Assembly: GCA_964446495.1 (NCBI GenBank)
Contig: CAYUOY010000065.1
Location: forward strand, 1 to 20,770
Length of the DNA stretch: 20,770 nucleotides
Source: JAADHU01 sp964446495
Lineage (GTDB): Bacteria > Pseudomonadota > Gammaproteobacteria > Steroidobacterales > Woeseiaceae
Reading direction: 5' to 3'
Both the position numbers and the translations under genes were made by a program. Shown here one piece after another: positions 14,380 through 20,770 of this stretch; position 1 is the stretch's first letter, and each line of letters starts with the position of its first letter. The notes beneath the pieces were generated by a model that saw only the letters and a list, made by a program, of their open reading frames with translations, was not told where the DNA came from and did no database searches.

Positions 14380-15579
14380 GTGATCAAACCCCATGGGGCT
14401 GATGCCTTACTGCCGTTGCTGGTAACTGACGCTGCCGAGCGGAGCGAACTTCTCGCCGAAGCGGAAGGCTTGCCGGCGTTGCTGCTGAATTCGGCTGCTG
14501 CCGCGAGTGCGGTGATGTTAGGAGGTGGCTATTTCACACCGCTCACCGGATTCATGAACCTGGCGGATTCGTTGTCCGTTGCGGAGCACATGCGCACTAC
14601 AGAGGGTCTTTTCTGGCCGGTCCCGGTGATGAATCTCACGGCTGACATTGATTCGATCGGCGCTGCAGATCGAATCGCACTGCGTGATCCCAATGTCGAG
14701 GGCAACCCGATCATGGCCATCATGGACGTGGCCGCTATTGAACCGGTCAGCGATGCACAGCTGGATACGATCACCGTACAGGTTTATGGCACGCTCGATA
14801 GCACCCATCCGGGTGTTGCGGATTTCAGGAAACTGGGCAATTACTGCGTCTCGGGTTCTATACAGGTTCTGAATCTGAGTTACTTCGCCACGGATTTTGG
14901 GGATACTTTCAAGACCGCCATGGAAATCAGGCGTGAAATTGCTGAGCGCGGCTGGGAAAAAGTGGTGGCATTCCAGACCCGCAACCCGATGCATCGCGCT
15001 CACGAAGAGTTGTGTCGGCTGGCCAAAGAGCGACTGCAGGCCGATGGTATCGTGATCCATATGTTGCTGGGCAAACTCAAGGCTGGCGACATACCGGCGT
15101 CGGTCCGCGATGCCTGCATTCGCAAGATGGTGGAGGTGTATTTCCCGGAAAATACCGTCATGGTCAATGGCTATGGCTTCGACATGCTGTATGCGGGCCC
15201 TCGCGAGGCGGTGCTGCACGCTCTGTTCCGACAAAATATGGGAGCGACCCACCTGATTGTTGGTCGCGACCATGCCGGTGTTGGCGATTTCTACGGGCCG
15301 TTCGATGCGCAAACGATTTTTGACGAATTGCCGGCAGGTGCGCTTGAGATCGAGATTTTCGCGGCCGATCACACCGCCTACTCACGCAAGCTGAAGCGTG
15401 TTGTCATGATGCGCGAGGCTGAAAATCATACGTCTGAGGATTACGTGCTTCTGTCGGGTACCCGGCTGCGGGAATTGCTGGAGCAGGGTGTTGAACCACC
15501 CGCCGAGGTTGCACGACCGGAGGTGGCGGAGATCCTGATGGCTTATTACCGCGCGGAGATCGGTAAGGCTACCGCCTGA
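14380..15579 (+). CDS. sat: Sulfate adenylyltransferase (ATP sulfurylase, Sat type)
   Basis: Sat converts sulfate and ATP to adenosine 5'-phosphosulfate and pyrophosphate; the reverse reaction is used by some sulfur oxidisers. The 399-residue protein is the single-subunit Sat/Met3 type, unrelated to CysD-CysN. Motifs: the ATP-binding QTRNPMHRAH (199-208, QxRNPxHxxH), LLGKLKAGDIPASVRDACI (229-247), GRDHAGVGDFYGPFDAQ (295-311) and LSGTRLRELL (358-367). I chose GTG 14380 over ATG 14344, which would overlap cysC by 26 bp: TAGGAG at 14367-14372 lies 7 bp before the GTG, and IKPHG is the usual family start. In many prokaryotic relatives the region after residue 332 holds a zinc-binding cysteine cluster; here (YSRKLKRVVMMREAENH) the cysteines are absent. 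It lies next to cysC and feeds it APS. Confidence 0.96.
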   Translation: MIKPHGADALLPLLVTDAAERSELLAEAEGLPALLLNSAAAASAVMLGGGYFTPLTGFMNLADSLSVAEHMRTTEGLFWPVPVMNLTADIDSIGAADRIALRDPNVEGNPIMAIMDVAAIEPVSDAQLDTITVQVYGTLDSTHPGVADFRKLGNYCVSGSIQVLNLSYFATDFGDTFKTAMEIRREIAERGWEKVVAFQTRNPMHRAHEELCRLAKERLQADGIVIHMLLGKLKAGDIPASVRDACIRKMVEVYFPENTVMVNGYGFDMLYAGPREAVLHALFRQNMGATHLIVGRDHAGVGDFYGPFDAQTIFDELPAGALEIEIFAADHTAYSRKLKRVVMMREAENHTSEDYVLLSGTRLRELLEQGVEPPAEVARPEVAEILMAYYRAEIGKATA

Positions 15580-15586
15580 TTTCCGC

Positions 15587-15602
15587 GTTTACGGATGTAA
15601 AC
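15587..15602. other. Stem-loop after sat
   Basis: GTTTAC-GGAT-GTAAAC is a perfect 6-bp stem with a four-base loop, starting 8 bp after the sat stop codon. It lacks a following T-run, so it is a weak terminator candidate at best. The rest of the 89-bp sat-leuS gap shows no clear promoter or ribosome binding site. Confidence 0.3.
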
Positions 15603-15668
15603 CGCATCAATACCGGATATCCTTGCCGGCTTTGCTACGCGCTAGTCTGAAAAAGTCCCATAATTCGC

Positions 15669-18113
15669 ATGAGCATGAAATACGAACCGCAGAAAATCGA
15701 GCAGCAGGCCCGTGAGTATTGGGATCGGGAACGCTGTTTCGAGGTCGCCGAAGATCCGGACAAAGAGAAGTTCTACTGCCTGACTATGTTCCCGTACCCA
15801 AGCGGTCAGTTGCATATGGGGCATGTGCGCGTCTTTACGATTAACGATGTCATCGCACGCTATCAACGCATGCAGGGCAAGCACGTACTGCAGCCGATGG
15901 GCTGGGACGCCTTCGGCATGCCGGCCGAAAATGCCGCGATCAAACACGGTGTGCCGCCGGCTGAATGGACCTACAGGAACATCGAATACATGCGCGCGCA
16001 GTTGCAGCGTCTGGGCTACGCCTATGACTGGAGCCGCGAAGTCACCACCTGCCGACCTGAGTATTACCGCTGGGAACAATGGCTGTTCACGCGACTTTTT
16101 GAGAAAGGCCTCGTGTATCGCAAGAACGCCATCGTCAACTGGGATCCGGTGGACCAGACCGTACTGGCGAATGAGCAGGTGATCGACGGTCGCGGCTGGC
16201 GTTCCGATGCACTCGTTGAACGCCGTGAGATTCCGCAATGGTTCATGAGAATTACGGCGTATGCCGATGAGCTGCTTGAGGGCCTGGACAAACTTGATGG
16301 TTGGCCGGACTCGGTCAAGACAATGCAACGCAACTGGATCGGGCGCTCGGAAGGCATTGAGCTTTCGTTCCGGGTTGAGGGTGAGGAAAAACCACTGACG
16401 GTGTTCACCACTCGTCCGGACACCTTGATGGGCGTGACCTATATGGCAGTGGCGGCTGAACATCCGCTGGCAACGAAAGCGGCCGCGACGAATCCGGACA
16501 TTGCGGCATTCATCGAGGAATGCAAAACATCGCACGCCGCGGAAGCGATGATGGAGACGATGGAGAAGAAGGGGGTGTCGCTGGGCATTGCGGCTATTCA
16601 CCCGATCAGTGGCGAGCCAGTGCCTTTGTGGGTCGCGAACTTCGTCCTCATGAGCTACGGCACGGGTGCTGTGATGGCGGTTCCGGGGCACGATCAGCGT
16701 GACTGGGAGTTCGCCACGGCACACAAGCTGCCGATCACTCAGGTGATAAGACCTGCCGATGGCAGCCAAATCGATCTCGCGGAGGCTGCTTACCTCGAGC
16801 GCGGGGTGCTGGTGAATTCCGGTGAACTGGACGGCCTCGATTTCCAACAGGCATTCGATGCCATCGCGGAGCGGTTTGAGGCGGATGGTAGCGGCAAGCG
16901 TACGGTGAATTACCGCCTGCGTGACTGGGGCGTTTCTCGACAACGCTACTGGGGCACACCCATTCCGATCATATACTGCGACGACTGCGACGCAGTGCCA
17001 GTGCCGGAGGATCAGTTACCGGTTGTGTTGCCGGAAGATGTGGCGGTGACGGGTGAAGGGTCGCCGCTAAAACGCATGCCGGAATTCTATGAGACGACTT
17101 GCCCGAAATGCGGGAAGCCGGCACGGCGTGAAACGGATACCTTCGATACTTTTGTGGAGTCTTCCTGGTATTTTTCGCGCTACGCCTGTCCGGACAACGA
17201 TGAGTCGATGCTAGACCGGCGTGAGGCCTACTGGATGCCGGTCGATCAATACACCGGCGGCATTGAGCATGCCATCCTGCATCTATTGTATGCCCGGTTT
17301 TTCCAGAAGTTATTACGTGACGAAGGCTTGTCCGCTGCCGACGAGCCGTTTACCAACCTGCTGACACAGGGCATGGTGCTCAAAGATGGCGCCAAGATGT
17401 CCAAAGCGAAGGGCAATACGGTCGATCCACAGGATCTCATCAAGAAATACGGTGCCGATACAGTGCGCCTGTTCATGATGGCAGCCGCACCACCGGAACA
17501 ATCCCTGGAATGGTCCGACGATGGCGTGCAGGGAGCATTTCGTTTCCTGAAGCGTTTCTGGAATGCGACCGACAGGCATTGTGCGGCCGGCGAAGCAGAC
17601 ACGGTTGCGGCGGATACGGAAGCGCAGCTGGATCTGCGCCGAAAAATACATCAAACGATTGCCAAAGTCAGTGATGACATTGGTCGTCGCTACAAATTCA
17701 ATACCGCCGTCGCCGCGACTATGGAACTGTTGAATGCTGTGACACGCTTCGACGATGAATCGGCTGCAGGCCGCGCGGTTGTTCAGGAGGCACTGGAGTC
17801 CATCGTGCTCTTGCTGGCCCCGATCGTGCCGCATATTTGCCACGAACTGTGGCGGCGACTGGGCCATGACAGTTCTCTTCTGGTGGCGGCCTGGCCTGCA
17901 ACTGATGCAGCGGCCCTGGTGCAGGATATGATCGAAATCGTCGTACAGGTTAACGGCAAACTGCGAGGTCGAATATCGGTCGCGGCTGATGCCGACAAGG
18001 ATACGGTCGAAAAGCAAGCGCTTGCCGATGAGAATGTGTTGCGCTTTATTGGTGACAAAGCGGTACGCAAGATCATCGTTGTGCCCGGACGGCTGGTCAA
18101 TGTTGTCGTGTAG
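15669..18113 (+). CDS. leuS: Leucyl-tRNA synthetase
   Basis: This class I synthetase attaches leucine to tRNA-Leu in the cytoplasm. It has the catalytic HIGH motif as HMGH (49-52, in PYPSGQLHMGHVR), the CP1 editing domain including TTRPDTLMGVTYMAVA, GTGAVMAVPGHDQRDWEFA, and the KMSKS loop as KMSKA (576-580). The C-terminal anticodon-binding region ends VRKIIVVPGRLVNVVV. At 814 residues it is about 46 shorter than E. coli LeuS (860). The difference is just before the KMSKS loop: GMVLKDGAKMSKA runs directly on, so the leucine-specific insertion domain is absent. Four cysteines, C437-x2-C440 and C478-x2-C481, form a probable zinc module that E. coli lacks. ATG 15669 and ATG 15675 are both possible, without a clear ribosome binding site. 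It overlaps lptE by 14 bp. Confidence 0.97.
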   Translation: MSMKYEPQKIEQQAREYWDRERCFEVAEDPDKEKFYCLTMFPYPSGQLHMGHVRVFTINDVIARYQRMQGKHVLQPMGWDAFGMPAENAAIKHGVPPAEWTYRNIEYMRAQLQRLGYAYDWSREVTTCRPEYYRWEQWLFTRLFEKGLVYRKNAIVNWDPVDQTVLANEQVIDGRGWRSDALVERREIPQWFMRITAYADELLEGLDKLDGWPDSVKTMQRNWIGRSEGIELSFRVEGEEKPLTVFTTRPDTLMGVTYMAVAAEHPLATKAAATNPDIAAFIEECKTSHAAEAMMETMEKKGVSLGIAAIHPISGEPVPLWVANFVLMSYGTGAVMAVPGHDQRDWEFATAHKLPITQVIRPADGSQIDLAEAAYLERGVLVNSGELDGLDFQQAFDAIAERFEADGSGKRTVNYRLRDWGVSRQRYWGTPIPIIYCDDCDAVPVPEDQLPVVLPEDVAVTGEGSPLKRMPEFYETTCPKCGKPARRETDTFDTFVESSWYFSRYACPDNDESMLDRREAYWMPVDQYTGGIEHAILHLLYARFFQKLLRDEGLSAADEPFTNLLTQGMVLKDGAKMSKAKGNTVDPQDLIKKYGADTVRLFMMAAAPPEQSLEWSDDGVQGAFRFLKRFWNATDRHCAAGEADTVAADTEAQLDLRRKIHQTIAKVSDDIGRRYKFNTAVAATMELLNAVTRFDDESAAGRAVVQEALESIVLLLAPIVPHICHELWRRLGHDSSLLVAAWPATDAAALVQDMIEIVVQVNGKLRGRISVAADADKDTVEKQALADENVLRFIGDKAVRKIIVVPGRLVNVVV

Positions 18114-18588
18114 ACTTACATCTATAGTGGTATTTCTGCTGCTCGCCGGTTGTGGTTTTCAGCTTCGATCAGCGATGTTGCTTCCCGCAGAAATGGAACG
18201 TACCTACATTGCCACAGATTCCCGATACAGTCTTTTCTATCGAACTTTGCGGGCACAATTCAGAGACAATGGCATCGAACTGGTCGACAATCCGGTCGAC
18301 GCGACTGCCGTTTTCACTATTCTCCGTGACGATACCGGGCAGCGTGCGTTGTCCGTTTCTGCGCGAAATATTCCGCAGGAATACGAAGTTTATTACCGCG
18401 TTAACTATAGCCTGCTAAGTGCCGGGAAAATGTTACTGGAACCCCAGAACCTGGTTCTGACCCGCGACTACACCTACGATGTGACAGTGGTACTGGGCAA
18501 GGCGAAAGAAGAAGAACTGATCCGCGAAGCGATCGTCGCTGACCTGGTGCGCATTGTCATGGTCCAGCTTTCTTCATCCGGAAAATAG
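18100..18588 (+). CDS. lptE: LPS assembly lipoprotein LptE
   Basis: LptE is the outer-membrane lipoprotein that plugs the LptD barrel and helps insert lipopolysaccharide. The 162-residue protein has a short lipoprotein signal peptide: hydrophobic residues 9-16 and the lipobox L15-A16-G17-C18, followed at once by GFQLR, the typical LptE mature start (CGFxLR). The rest has the alternating strands of the LptE fold, with YEVYYRVNYSL and LTRDYTYDVTVVLGKAKEEELIREAIVADLVRIVMVQL. The start is ATG 18100, inside the 3' end of leuS in another frame; later in-frame starts would leave too short a signal peptide. The order leuS-lptE is standard in gammaproteobacteria. Its maturation needs Lnt, encoded upstream in this window. 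Confidence 0.92.
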   Translation: MLSCRLTSIVVFLLLAGCGFQLRSAMLLPAEMERTYIATDSRYSLFYRTLRAQFRDNGIELVDNPVDATAVFTILRDDTGQRALSVSARNIPQEYEVYYRVNYSLLSAGKMLLEPQNLVLTRDYTYDVTVVLGKAKEEELIREAIVADLVRIVMVQLSSSGK

Positions 18589-18597
18589 CCCGTTGCT

Positions 18598-19080
18598 GTG
18601 TTGTGTATAGCTGATCTGGATCTACAGGACGCAGGCGATCTCCTGGGCCGATACGGAATTGAATTGGAACTGCAGCCCGACACGGCGGATATCACGGCGA
18701 GCTTTTGGGGGGCGCCGGAAGCGGGCATTGTCGGGAATCGGGTTTACGTTCGTGCAGACACGCCGGTGCACTCCATGCTGCACGAATCGGCGCATATCAT
18801 CTGCATGACGGGGGACAGGCGCGACCAGCTTGATTGCGATGCGGGTGGATCCGATATTGAAGAAGCGGCTGTGTGCTACTTGCAGATTATTCTGGCGGAT
18901 TTCATCGCGGATGTCGGTCGGGACCGCCTGATGCAGGATATGGACGCGTGGGGCTACAGCTTCCGGCTCGGCAGCACACGACTCTGGTTTGAATCAGATG
19001 CGGCAGATGCGCGCCACTGGCTGCGGCAATACGGGCTGCTGGTGGAGGACGACCAACCTGGATGGTGTCTCAGGTCATGA
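18598..19080 (+). CDS. Uncharacterised protein with an HExxH motif
   Basis: I do not recognise this 160-residue protein. It has a putative zinc-metallopeptidase signature HESAH (62-66) in a hydrophobic helix context (VHSMLHESAHIICM), and an acidic pair E88-E89 in DIEEAAVCYLQ 22-23 residues later, where a third metal ligand is expected in ImmA/IrrE-like zincins. No signal peptide or membrane helix is present, so it should be cytoplasmic. The C-terminal part, with a helix at about 107-120 and DARHWLRQYGLL, has no known motif. The start is GTG 18598, 9 bp after the lptE stop, with no clear ribosome binding site; TTG 18601 is an alternative. Its place after lptE, where holA usually follows, suggests co-transcription. 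A protease is inferred only from the motif; it could be a degenerate relative. Confidence 0.7.
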   Translation: MLCIADLDLQDAGDLLGRYGIELELQPDTADITASFWGAPEAGIVGNRVYVRADTPVHSMLHESAHIICMTGDRRDQLDCDAGGSDIEEAAVCYLQIILADFIADVGRDRLMQDMDAWGYSFRLGSTRLWFESDAADARHWLRQYGLLVEDDQPGWCLRS

Positions 19081-19095
19081 CGGCGGCCCAAATTT

Positions 19096-19124
19096 TCTAC
19101 ACACCCGAGAAATCGGGCTATAGT
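19096..19124 (+). promoter_or_regulatory. Possible promoter of the membrane protein gene, with a GAAA hairpin
   Basis: TCTACA (19096-19101), a 17-bp spacer and TATAGT (19119-19124) stand 25 bp before the ATG at 19150. Within the spacer is CCCGA-GAAA-TCGGG (19104-19117), a 5-bp dyad that as RNA would form a GNRA-tetraloop hairpin. The dyad could instead help end transcription from lptE. The support is weak. Confidence 0.35.
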
Positions 19125-19149
19125 GATTGAATCTGCGCAAGGACGGACC

Positions 19150-19848
19150 ATGGCTCTGCTTCGTTACGTCTTCTACATGATCGGCATTGCCGGATTTACC
19201 TGGGTGTTGACCTGGATGGAGATCTCGGCGCCTGGCAGTCTCCTGTTTTACGTCAATGAAAATGGCGGCAGCGGAATTGGTACCAGTGAATATTCTCCGG
19301 TTGAAATCATTCAACCGGTGATGCTCGCAATTTGCGGCTTGTTGTTCGCCTGGGTGGCCCGAGATTGCCCTACGCAACGTCCAATCGCCTTTGCCTTTGG
19401 CGGTTTTGCGCTGGTGGCCATCGTCCGCGAACTCGATTATTTCTTTGATCGGCTGGTGGCCGATAATTTTTGGCAGGTGCTGGTCGCTGTCATTGCCGCG
19501 CTGGCTATTGCCTATACTTACCGACATCGCAAACGCTTTCGTATTGCCTGGCTGCGCCTCTGGCCATCGCCCGGTCTGACCCTGATATTTGCGGGCGCCA
19601 CCATACACTTCGGTTTCGCGCTGGCGGTCGGCCATGAAGCATTCTGGGTCGCCATTATGGGCGAAAACTATCAACGGGTGGTCAAACTGGCGGTCGAAGA
19701 AATGATCGAATTGATGGGCTATTACCTGTGGCTTATTGGCAGCATTGAGTACGCGTTCCAGGCGCGGGCTATTGCATTTCGCGAACCACAACCCGTGGTG
19801 GCCAAACGCCGGGCCGGACGCCAGCCGAAATCAAGAGGTCGATTTTGA
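19150..19848 (+). CDS. Uncharacterised six-helix membrane protein
   Basis: I do not recognise this 232-residue protein. Hydrophobic segments at about 4-23, 52-70, 76-93, 106-124, 142-161 and 184-203 suggest six membrane helices, and a basic tail (219-232, KRRAGRQPKSRGRF) suggests a cytoplasmic C-terminus. Charged residues lie in or at the edges of helices: R93-E94-x-D96 with D100 (RELDYFFD), H153, H162-E163 (GHEAF), E183-E184-x2-E187 (EEMIELMG) and E200. Such a pattern can mark a metal site or an intramembrane enzyme, but this is not proven. ATG 19150 was chosen over GTG 19123 because AAGGA at 19139-19143 lies 6 bp upstream and the GTG overlaps the likely -10. It sits between the HExxH gene and cysS on the same strand. 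Confidence 0.75.
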   Translation: MALLRYVFYMIGIAGFTWVLTWMEISAPGSLLFYVNENGGSGIGTSEYSPVEIIQPVMLAICGLLFAWVARDCPTQRPIAFAFGGFALVAIVRELDYFFDRLVADNFWQVLVAVIAALAIAYTYRHRKRFRIAWLRLWPSPGLTLIFAGATIHFGFALAVGHEAFWVAIMGENYQRVVKLAVEEMIELMGYYLWLIGSIEYAFQARAIAFREPQPVVAKRRAGRQPKSRGRF

Positions 19849-19873
19849 CAGCTGAGGCGGGCGTTATTGTTAT
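19845..19873 (+). promoter_or_regulatory. Probable sigma-70 promoter of cysS
   Basis: A perfect TTGACA (19845-19850) overlaps the stop codon of the membrane protein gene, and TGTTAT (19868-19873) follows after exactly 17 bp. Transcription would start about 40 bp before the cysS ATG. The -10 matches four of six positions. Confidence 0.5.
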
Positions 19874-19921
19874 CATTACCTATCGATCCGATTCCTTTTA
19901 TCTCAGGCTGAAGAAAATTCC

Positions 19922-20770
19922 ATGGCGCTTTATTTGCACGACACGATGAGGGGTAAAAAGGTTCTCTTTGAACCACTGGTTCCGGGCCAGGTAACGATGT
20001 ATCTGTGCGGGCCGACCGTCTATAACTATGCGCATATCGGCAACGCGCGGCCGGCCGTCGTCTTCGATCTGCTGGCGCGGCTGTTGCGGCGGGATTACGA
20101 ACTCACCTATGCCCGTAATTTCACCGACGTTGATGACAAAATCAACGAGGCGGCATCGAAACGCGGTGTGCCCATTGGTGATATCACGGCGAAGTACATA
20201 CAGGCCTATGTTGATGACATGGGTGCCCTGGGCGTGCAGCCACCTGACATAGAGCCGCGGGCGACCGAGCACATTGCAGAGATGGTCGCGATGATTGAAA
20301 CGCTGATAGAGCGGGGCTTTGCTTACGCGGCGGACGGGCATGTTCTTTTCGACGTGGCATCGTTCGATGATTATGGCCGGCTGTCCAAACGTGACACCCG
20401 AGAAATGCTGGCCGGAGCACGGGTGGAAGTCGCTCCCTACAAAAGAGCGCCCGGTGATTTCGTGCTGTGGAAACCGTCGACTGACGATTTGCCGGGCTGG
20501 GATTCGCCCTGGGGACGCGGTCGCCCTGGCTGGCATATCGAATGTTCCGCCATGGCGGAAAAGCACCTCGGAGCGACCATCGACATTCATGCCGGTGGCC
20601 AGGACCTGGTCTTCCCGCATCATGAGAACGAGGTTGCACAAAGTGCCTGCGCCCATGGTGGCGAGCCGTTCGCGCACTACTGGCTGCACAATGGCTTCCT
20701 GAGTCTGGACAGTACCAAAATGTCCAAGTCGCTTGGCAACTATATAGGTATTAATGACCCGCCACTGACT
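19922..20770 (+). CDS. cysS: Cysteinyl-tRNA synthetase, 5' part (cut by window edge)
   Basis: These 283 codons are the N-terminal part of a class I synthetase of about 460 residues that attaches cysteine to tRNA-Cys. The active site is fully within the window: the first zinc ligand C29 in YLCGPTVYNYAHIGNARP, the HIGH motif as HIGN (38-41), NFTDVDDKI, the further zinc ligands in GWHIECSAMA and FPHHENEVAQ, and the KMSKS loop KMSKS at 266-270. The zinc site selects cysteine without an editing domain. The start is ATG 19922 (MALYLHDTM), with only a poor ribosome binding site. The C-terminal anticodon-binding part lies beyond the right edge. Confidence 0.96.
   Translation, partial: MALYLHDTMRGKKVLFEPLVPGQVTMYLCGPTVYNYAHIGNARPAVVFDLLARLLRRDYELTYARNFTDVDDKINEAASKRGVPIGDITAKYIQAYVDDMGALGVQPPDIEPRATEHIAEMVAMIETLIERGFAYAADGHVLFDVASFDDYGRLSKRDTREMLAGARVEVAPYKRAPGDFVLWKPSTDDLPGWDSPWGRGRPGWHIECSAMAEKHLGATIDIHAGGQDLVFPHHENEVAQSACAHGGEPFAHYWLHNGFLSLDSTKMSKSLGNYIGINDPPLT

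Noticed and set aside
15642..16943. Long minus-strand open frame of 433 codons opposite leuS
   Set aside because: It lies wholly over the strongly supported leuS gene, its translation shows no motif or compositional order of a real protein, and it has no promoter or ribosome binding site. It reflects GC-rich codon bias.
19075..19791. Minus-strand open frame of 238 codons opposite the six-helix protein
   Set aside because: The plus-strand frame has clear membrane helices, a ribosome binding site and a promoter-like sequence; the minus-strand translation is rich in His, Arg, Gln and Pro without motifs.
1..20770. CRISPR arrays, tRNA or rRNA genes, riboswitches, toxin-antitoxin or defence genes
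   Set aside because: I read through for direct repeats, tRNA-like T-loop sequences and characteristic proteins and found none. Small or divergent RNA genes could still be missed by eye.

Overview
This window is chromosomal DNA of a gammaproteobacterium with an estimated mid-50s % GC (not computed). The evidence is protein similarity and gene order: uvrA divergent from an MFS gene followed by ssb; miaB-ybeZ-ybeY-corC-lnt; and leuS-lptE. The proteins look gammaproteobacterial, but two details differ from E. coli. Leucyl-tRNA synthetase lacks the leucine-specific insertion, and ATP sulfurylase is the single-subunit Sat type rather than CysDN. I cannot name the genus. Coding density is high, no gene-free stretch exceeds 300 bp, and I see no tRNA, rRNA, CRISPR array, phage gene or intact insertion sequence.

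Layout. 1-838 (-): 5' part of uup, an ABC-F ATPase, cut by the window edge. 962-2392 (+): slyX, a GNAT acetyltransferase and an exported cyclophilin-type PPIase. 2474-5320 (-): uvrA, complete. 5505-7240 (+): an MFS transporter and ssb. 7262-7375: a striking long inverted repeat with internal hairpins, probably a small non-autonomous repeat element. 7471-12903 (+): miaB, ybeZ (PhoH-like), ybeY, corC and lnt, that is, tRNA modification, ribosome and RNA maturation, and envelope lipoprotein acylation. 12904-15579 (+): an AT-rich promoter region with an 18-bp perfect palindrome, a TetR regulator, cysC and sat; this cassette sits between lnt and leuS. 15669-18588 (+): leuS and lptE. 18598-19848 (+): two proteins I do not recognise, a small HExxH protein and a six-helix membrane protein, where holA usually follows lptE. 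19922-20770 (+): 5' part of cysS, cut by the window edge.

How the genes work together. Most are housekeeping genes for DNA repair and replication (uvrA, ssb), translation (uup, miaB, ybeY, leuS, cysS) and the outer membrane (lnt, lptE). Sat and CysC form a two-step route from sulfate to PAPS; no PAPS reductase or sulfotransferase is visible. The TetR gene upstream has a promoter overlapped by a palindrome, which suggests autoregulation and possibly control of the sulfate genes.

No clearly new multi-gene system is evident. The best candidates for a second look are the 114-bp inverted-repeat element, the TetR/palindrome/cysC-sat cassette, and the two uncharacterised proteins after lptE.
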